From positions 1 to 8,204 of the forward strand of contig JAZNVP010000012.1 in NCBI GenBank assembly GCA_045592865.1: a DNA stretch of 8,204 nucleotides. Reading direction: 5' to 3'. Position 1 is the first letter of the stretch, and each line of letters opens with the position of its first letter. The notes below the pieces were generated by a model, which did no database searches, had not been told where the DNA came from, and saw only the letters and a list, made by a program, of their open reading frames with translations. The position numbers and the translations under genes are program-made. This DNA comes from RGIG9114 sp045592865. GTDB taxonomy: Bacteria > Bacillota > Clostridia > Oscillospirales > JAGBHD01. Shown one piece after another: positions 5,407 to 8,204 of the stretch.

Positions 5407-5447
5407 CGGGTAAAATAGCAAATGAAAATAAGTTTAAAATTTACCCG
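5407..5447. promoter_or_regulatory. Spaced inverted repeat abutting the dehydrogenase promoter
   Basis: CGGGTAAA (5407-5414) and TTTACCCG (5440-5447) are perfect 8-bp inverted copies separated by 25 nt of AT-rich DNA. The second copy directly touches the -35 at 5448. There is no T-run, so it is not a terminator. It could be a pair of binding sites for a regulator of the operon; no regulator gene is adjacent. Confidence 0.4.
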
Positions 5448-5475
5448 TTGACAAAACTCTATATTATGTTATAAT
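5448..5475 (+). promoter_or_regulatory. Strong sigma-A promoter of the dehydrogenase/malic enzyme operon
   Basis: A perfect -35 TTGACA (5448-5453), a perfect -10 TATAAT (5470-5475) and an extended TG at 5467-5468, with a 16-bp spacer. Transcription should start near 5482, giving a leader of about 70 nt containing the hairpin at 5494-5525. Confidence 0.85.
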
Positions 5476-5493
5476 GAAACCGATGAGAAATTG

Positions 5494-5532
5494 GAGTGCA
5501 CTTATTTTTTGGAATAGGTGTGCTCTTTTTTT
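5494..5532 (+). terminator. Terminator-like hairpin inside the operon leader (attenuator candidate)
   Basis: A 13-bp stem (5494-5506 with 5513-5525) has the loop TTTTGG and is followed at once by seven T (5526-5532). Three of the pairs are G-U, so it pairs as plus-strand RNA but less well as DNA. It lies between the promoter and the ribosome-binding site AGGAGGG (5541-5547), about 12 nt after the predicted +1. It should terminate part of the transcription before the dehydrogenase gene, releasing an RNA of about 50 nt, unless something prevents folding. No competing antiterminator stem or leader peptide was found. Confidence 0.7.
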
Positions 5533-5554
5533 ATGAAAACAGGAGGGAACTAAA

Positions 5555-6667
5555 ATGGCAAAAACAAATATCGTAGATTGGAAAACCATAACAAACTTCG
5601 TAATCGATGCTTTCGTTGGTTACGGAATCCCCAGAGAAGACGCAGAGATCTGCGCAGACGTTCTTCTCGAGTCGGACAAGAGAGGTATTGAGTCGCACGG
5701 TGTTAACCGTTTTAAACCCGTTTATCTCGACCGAATCAAAGCAGGTATCCAGAATGCAGTTACCGAAATGGAAATAGTTAAGGAGACCCCCACCACCGCA
5801 GTTATCGACGGTCATAACGGTATGGGTCAGGTTATAGGACACAAGGCTATGAGCATGGCTATAGCGAAGGCAAAAGAATACGGTATGGGAATGGTAGTTG
5901 TCAGAAACTCCTGCCACTACGGAATCGCAGGTTACTATACCACAATGGCAACTAAGGCAGGCTGCATCGGTATGACCGGAACGAATGCCCGTCCTACAGT
6001 TGCTCCCACATTTGGCGTTGAGGGTATGTTCGGAACCAACCCCTTGACCCTCGGTGTTCCCACCGACGAAGCCTTCGACTTTAACTTCGATGCCGCAAGT
6101 TCAACCTATCAGAACGGTAAGCTTGAATACTATTCACGTATCGGAAAAGACGCTCCTAAGGGCGCCTTGGTAGGACTCGACGGAGAAGGCTATGAGGGCT
6201 CGTCTGAAGAGGCTCTTAAGGCAATGGCAAGAGGCGAAGCCGCTCTCTGCACACTCGGTGGCCCCGGCGAAGAGCAGTGCGGATACAAGGGCTACGGTTT
6301 TGCTATGTTCGTTGAATTAATGTCGGCAGTTTTATGCGACGGCCACTATGGAAAATATCTCACCGGTAAGGACGAGAACGGAAACAAGCGCCCCTTCGGA
6401 CTCGGTCACTTCTTTATCGCTATCGACACCGAGCATTTCTTGGGCGAAGAGTCCTGCCGTAAGAACGCAGGTGATATTATCCGTGAGGTTCGTTCTGCAA
6501 AGAAGGCTCCCGGCGCTGAGAGAATCTATTCAGCAGGTGAAAAGGAATACGAAATAGGTATTGCCCGTAAGGACGGAGTTCCGATAAACGAATCGGTTCA
6601 GAAAGAAATGAATGCAGTTCGCGATGAACTCGGTCTTACTCAGTATAAATTTCCTTGGGAGGACTAA
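5555..6667 (+). CDS. Ldh_2-family malate/L-lactate (2-hydroxyacid) dehydrogenase
   Basis: A 370-aa cytoplasmic NAD(P)-dependent oxidoreductase of the type-2 malate/L-lactate dehydrogenase family (PF02615), which interconverts 2-oxoacids and 2-hydroxyacids and is unrelated to the Rossmann-fold LDH/MDH. Visible motifs: ESHGVNRF (SHG at 47-49), the catalytic His121 in NSCHYGIAGYY, TNARPTVAPTFG, TNPLTLGVPT (TNP at 161-163), DAASS from Asp179 in place of the usual D-x-AT, and GYKGYGFAM at 243-251. Full length for the family. The family also includes sulfolactate, ureidoglycolate and diketogulonate enzymes, so the substrate is not fixed by sequence. The malic enzyme and LarA-like racemase downstream favour malate or lactate. 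SD AGGAGGG is excellent; codon choice suggests high expression. Confidence 0.92.
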   Translation: MAKTNIVDWKTITNFVIDAFVGYGIPREDAEICADVLLESDKRGIESHGVNRFKPVYLDRIKAGIQNAVTEMEIVKETPTTAVIDGHNGMGQVIGHKAMSMAIAKAKEYGMGMVVVRNSCHYGIAGYYTTMATKAGCIGMTGTNARPTVAPTFGVEGMFGTNPLTLGVPTDEAFDFNFDAASSTYQNGKLEYYSRIGKDAPKGALVGLDGEGYEGSSEEALKAMARGEAALCTLGGPGEEQCGYKGYGFAMFVELMSAVLCDGHYGKYLTGKDENGNKRPFGLGHFFIAIDTEHFLGEESCRKNAGDIIREVRSAKKAPGAERIYSAGEKEYEIGIARKDGVPINESVQKEMNAVRDELGLTQYKFPWED

Positions 6668-6669
6668 TA

Positions 6670-7842
6670 ATGGATATAAGAGCAGAGTCGCTTAAAAAGC
6701 ACTATGAATGGAACGGCAAAATCGAGGTTATCTCCCGCGCCCCCATTAATTCAAGAGAGGACCTTTCCCTTGCATACACCCCCGGTGTTGCAGAGCCTTG
6801 TCTTGAAATTAATAAGGATATAAACAAGTCCTATGAACTCACAAGACGTTCTAATCTCGTTGCGGTTATAACCGACGGAACCGCGATCTTAGGCCTTGGC
6901 GATATAGGACCCGAAGCGGGAATGCCCGTTATGGAGGGTAAGTGTGCACTATTTAAGGCGTTTGCCGATGTTGATGCGTTTCCGCTTTGCATAAAGTCTA
7001 AAGACGTGGACGAAATTGTCCGCACAATATATCTTCTCTCAGGCTCTTTCGGAGGTATTAACCTCGAGGATATCTCGGCACCCCGTTGCTTTGAGATCGA
7101 GAAGAAGCTTAAAGCAATATGCGATATTCCGATATTCCACGATGACCAGCACGGAACCGCTATCGTTGTTGCCGCTGCTTTAATCAATGCCTTAAAGCTG
7201 GTTAAAAAAGATATAGGCAAGGTTAAGGTGGTAATAAACGGCGCAGGTTCGGCAGGTATTGCTATCGGAAAGCACCTTTTAAATATGGGTGTTAAGAACC
7301 TTACCTTCTGCGACAGATTCGGAATTATCTGCGAGGGTGATGAAAATAACAATCCTGCGCAGGAAGAGGTATCTAAGATCACTAACCTTGAAAAGAAAAA
7401 GGGCTCTCTTGCAGATGCTCTTGTCGGTGCCGACGTGTTCATCGGTGTTTCGGCGCCTAACCTCGTAACGCCCGAGATGGTTAAATCGATGGCTTCGGAT
7501 GCTATAATGTTCCCGATGGCTAACCCTACTCCCGAGATAATGCCCGACGTTGCTAAGGCGGCAGGCGCAAGGGTTGTTGGAACCGGACGCTCCGATTTCC
7601 CCAATCAGATAAACAACGTTCTTGCATTCCCCGGAATTTTCCGCGGTGCGCTCGATTGCAGAGCATCATGCATCAACGAGGAAATGAAGGTTGCAACCTC
7701 TTATGCATTGGCTTCGCTTATCCCTGAGACGGAAATAACCGAGGAAAATATTATCGCTCCCGCTCTCGATAAGAGGGTTGCAGAGGTAGTTGCAGCGGCA
7801 GTTGTTGAAACGGCTAAGAAAACAGGCGTTGCACGTATATAA
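6670..7842 (+). CDS. Malic enzyme, NAD(P)-dependent, decarboxylating
   Basis: A 391-aa enzyme of the short bacterial malic enzyme family, converting L-malate to pyruvate, CO2 and reduced nicotinamide cofactor in the cytoplasm. Catalytic Tyr36 lies in LAYTPGVAEP and Lys92 in GMPVMEGK. Metal ligands are Glu134-Asp135 in NLEDISAPR and Asp160 in FHDDQHGTA. The dinucleotide-binding GAGSAG is at 192-197, with Asp216 at the end of the second strand, which favours NAD over NADP. NPTPEI and GRSDFPNQINN complete the signature. There is no phosphotransacetylase fusion. Translation could begin at TTG 6655, but ATG 6670 has the SD GGGAGGAC just upstream, inside the last codons of the dehydrogenase gene, which ends 2 nt earlier. 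The two are therefore tightly coupled and coexpressed. Confidence 0.93.
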   Translation: MDIRAESLKKHYEWNGKIEVISRAPINSREDLSLAYTPGVAEPCLEINKDINKSYELTRRSNLVAVITDGTAILGLGDIGPEAGMPVMEGKCALFKAFADVDAFPLCIKSKDVDEIVRTIYLLSGSFGGINLEDISAPRCFEIEKKLKAICDIPIFHDDQHGTAIVVAAALINALKLVKKDIGKVKVVINGAGSAGIAIGKHLLNMGVKNLTFCDRFGIICEGDENNNPAQEEVSKITNLEKKKGSLADALVGADVFIGVSAPNLVTPEMVKSMASDAIMFPMANPTPEIMPDVAKAAGARVVGTGRSDFPNQINNVLAFPGIFRGALDCRASCINEEMKVATSYALASLIPETEITEENIIAPALDKRVAEVVAAAVVETAKKTGVARI

Positions 7843-7846
7843 GCTT

Positions 7847-8204
7847 ATGAAAATCAATTTTCCTTATGGTAAAACAAAAATGCCTTTTGAAATTGTGGAC
7901 AGCAGAATAAATGCTGTCCTCGCATCAAAGGCTGAAGATTATAAGTCAGGGGATACAGAGTCGAATATTGTCAAATCTGCACTTTCTTCTCCCATTCAAA
8001 GCGAAAGCCTTGGTGAATTGGCAAAAGACGTAAAAAAGGTCGTTATTATTTCAAGCGACCATACAAGACCTGTCCCAAGCCACGTTACAATGCCTTTACT
8101 TCTTGAAGAAATCAGAAGTAAAAACGAAAACGTTCAGATAACTATACTTATCGCAACAGGTATGCATAGAGCCACAACTCATGAAGAGCTTGTTGCAAAG
8201 TACG
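7847..8204 (+). CDS. LarA-type nickel-dependent 2-hydroxyacid racemase, N-terminal part
   Basis: The first 119 codons of a LarA-family protein (lactate racemase N-terminal domain, PF09861); the gene runs off the window, and family members are about 420 aa. Recognisable motifs are SDHTRPVPS, with Asp71 and Arg74, and ILIATGMHRATTHEEL, with His107. These align one position off Asp72, Arg75 and His108 of Lactiplantibacillus plantarum LarA, which bind substrate or act as acid/base beside the nickel-pincer cofactor. The cofactor-bearing Lys lies beyond the window. The ATG is 4 nt after the malic enzyme stop with no clear SD, so translation is probably coupled. LarA homologues racemise lactate, malate or other 2-hydroxyacids; the neighbours suggest malate or lactate. 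Activity would need the LarB/C/E cofactor genes elsewhere. Confidence 0.88.
   Translation, partial: MKINFPYGKTKMPFEIVDSRINAVLASKAEDYKSGDTESNIVKSALSSPIQSESLGELAKDVKKVVIISSDHTRPVPSHVTMPLLLEEIRSKNENVQITILIATGMHRATTHEELVAKY

Noticed and set aside
5482..5554. Riboswitch in the dehydrogenase leader
   Set aside because: Only one hairpin fits in about 70 nt and no known aptamer core is seen; it is kept as an attenuator candidate instead.
6348..6557. A 69-codon plus-strand frame within the Ldh_2 gene
   Set aside because: It is an out-of-frame shadow of a confidently identified family member with no start signal.
6831..7604. A 257-codon open frame on the minus strand inside the malic enzyme gene
   Set aside because: It is the antisense shadow of a codon-biased gene; its product is low-complexity in character (rich in Ala, Ser, Pro, Ile) with no domain, SD or promoter.

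Overview
The window reads as chromosomal DNA of an anaerobic Clostridia-type Firmicute, probably an uncultured gut lineage of the Oscillospiraceae or a relative. The reasons are consensus sigma-A promoters, strong AGGAGG/AAGGnGGTGAT ribosome-binding sites, compact stem-plus-U-run terminators, a lone ECF transporter S component, an AraC regulator beside a GH43 glycosidase, and a fermentative malate/lactate operon. Assignment below class level is inference.

Region 1 (1-2089): an array of short hairpins with TTC loops runs straight into a promoter. It is followed by a TRIC/UPF0126 membrane protein gene and an alpha/beta-hydrolase gene, which end in a symmetrical terminator.

Region 2 (2082-3693): an AT-rich self-contained cassette. 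A 70-aa XRE repressor is divergent from a three-gene operon encoding a small beta-rich protein and two membrane proteins with near-identical N-terminal zinc ribbons. The region between them carries overlapping divergent promoters and three TGACA/TGTCA palindromes, one filling the spacer of a consensus promoter. The function is unknown. This is the best candidate for an undescribed system here.

Region 3 (3700-5380): signs of deletion and decay. A promoter and ribosome-binding site drive only the first 16 or so codons of a glycerate kinase; the relic's stop codon overlaps the start of an ECF S-component gene. Next come an AraC-type regulator and a GH43 glycosidase, head to head, both missing their N-termini, with no room for a promoter between them. 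This looks like one deletion through a formerly divergent pair.

Region 4 (5381-8204): a strong promoter, a terminator-like hairpin inside the leader, then an Ldh_2-family malate/lactate dehydrogenase, a malic enzyme and the start of a LarA-type nickel-dependent 2-hydroxyacid racemase, tightly spaced. Together they suggest interconversion of 2-hydroxyacid enantiomers, oxidation, and NAD-linked decarboxylation of L-malate to pyruvate. A malate racemase role for the LarA homologue is a testable inference.
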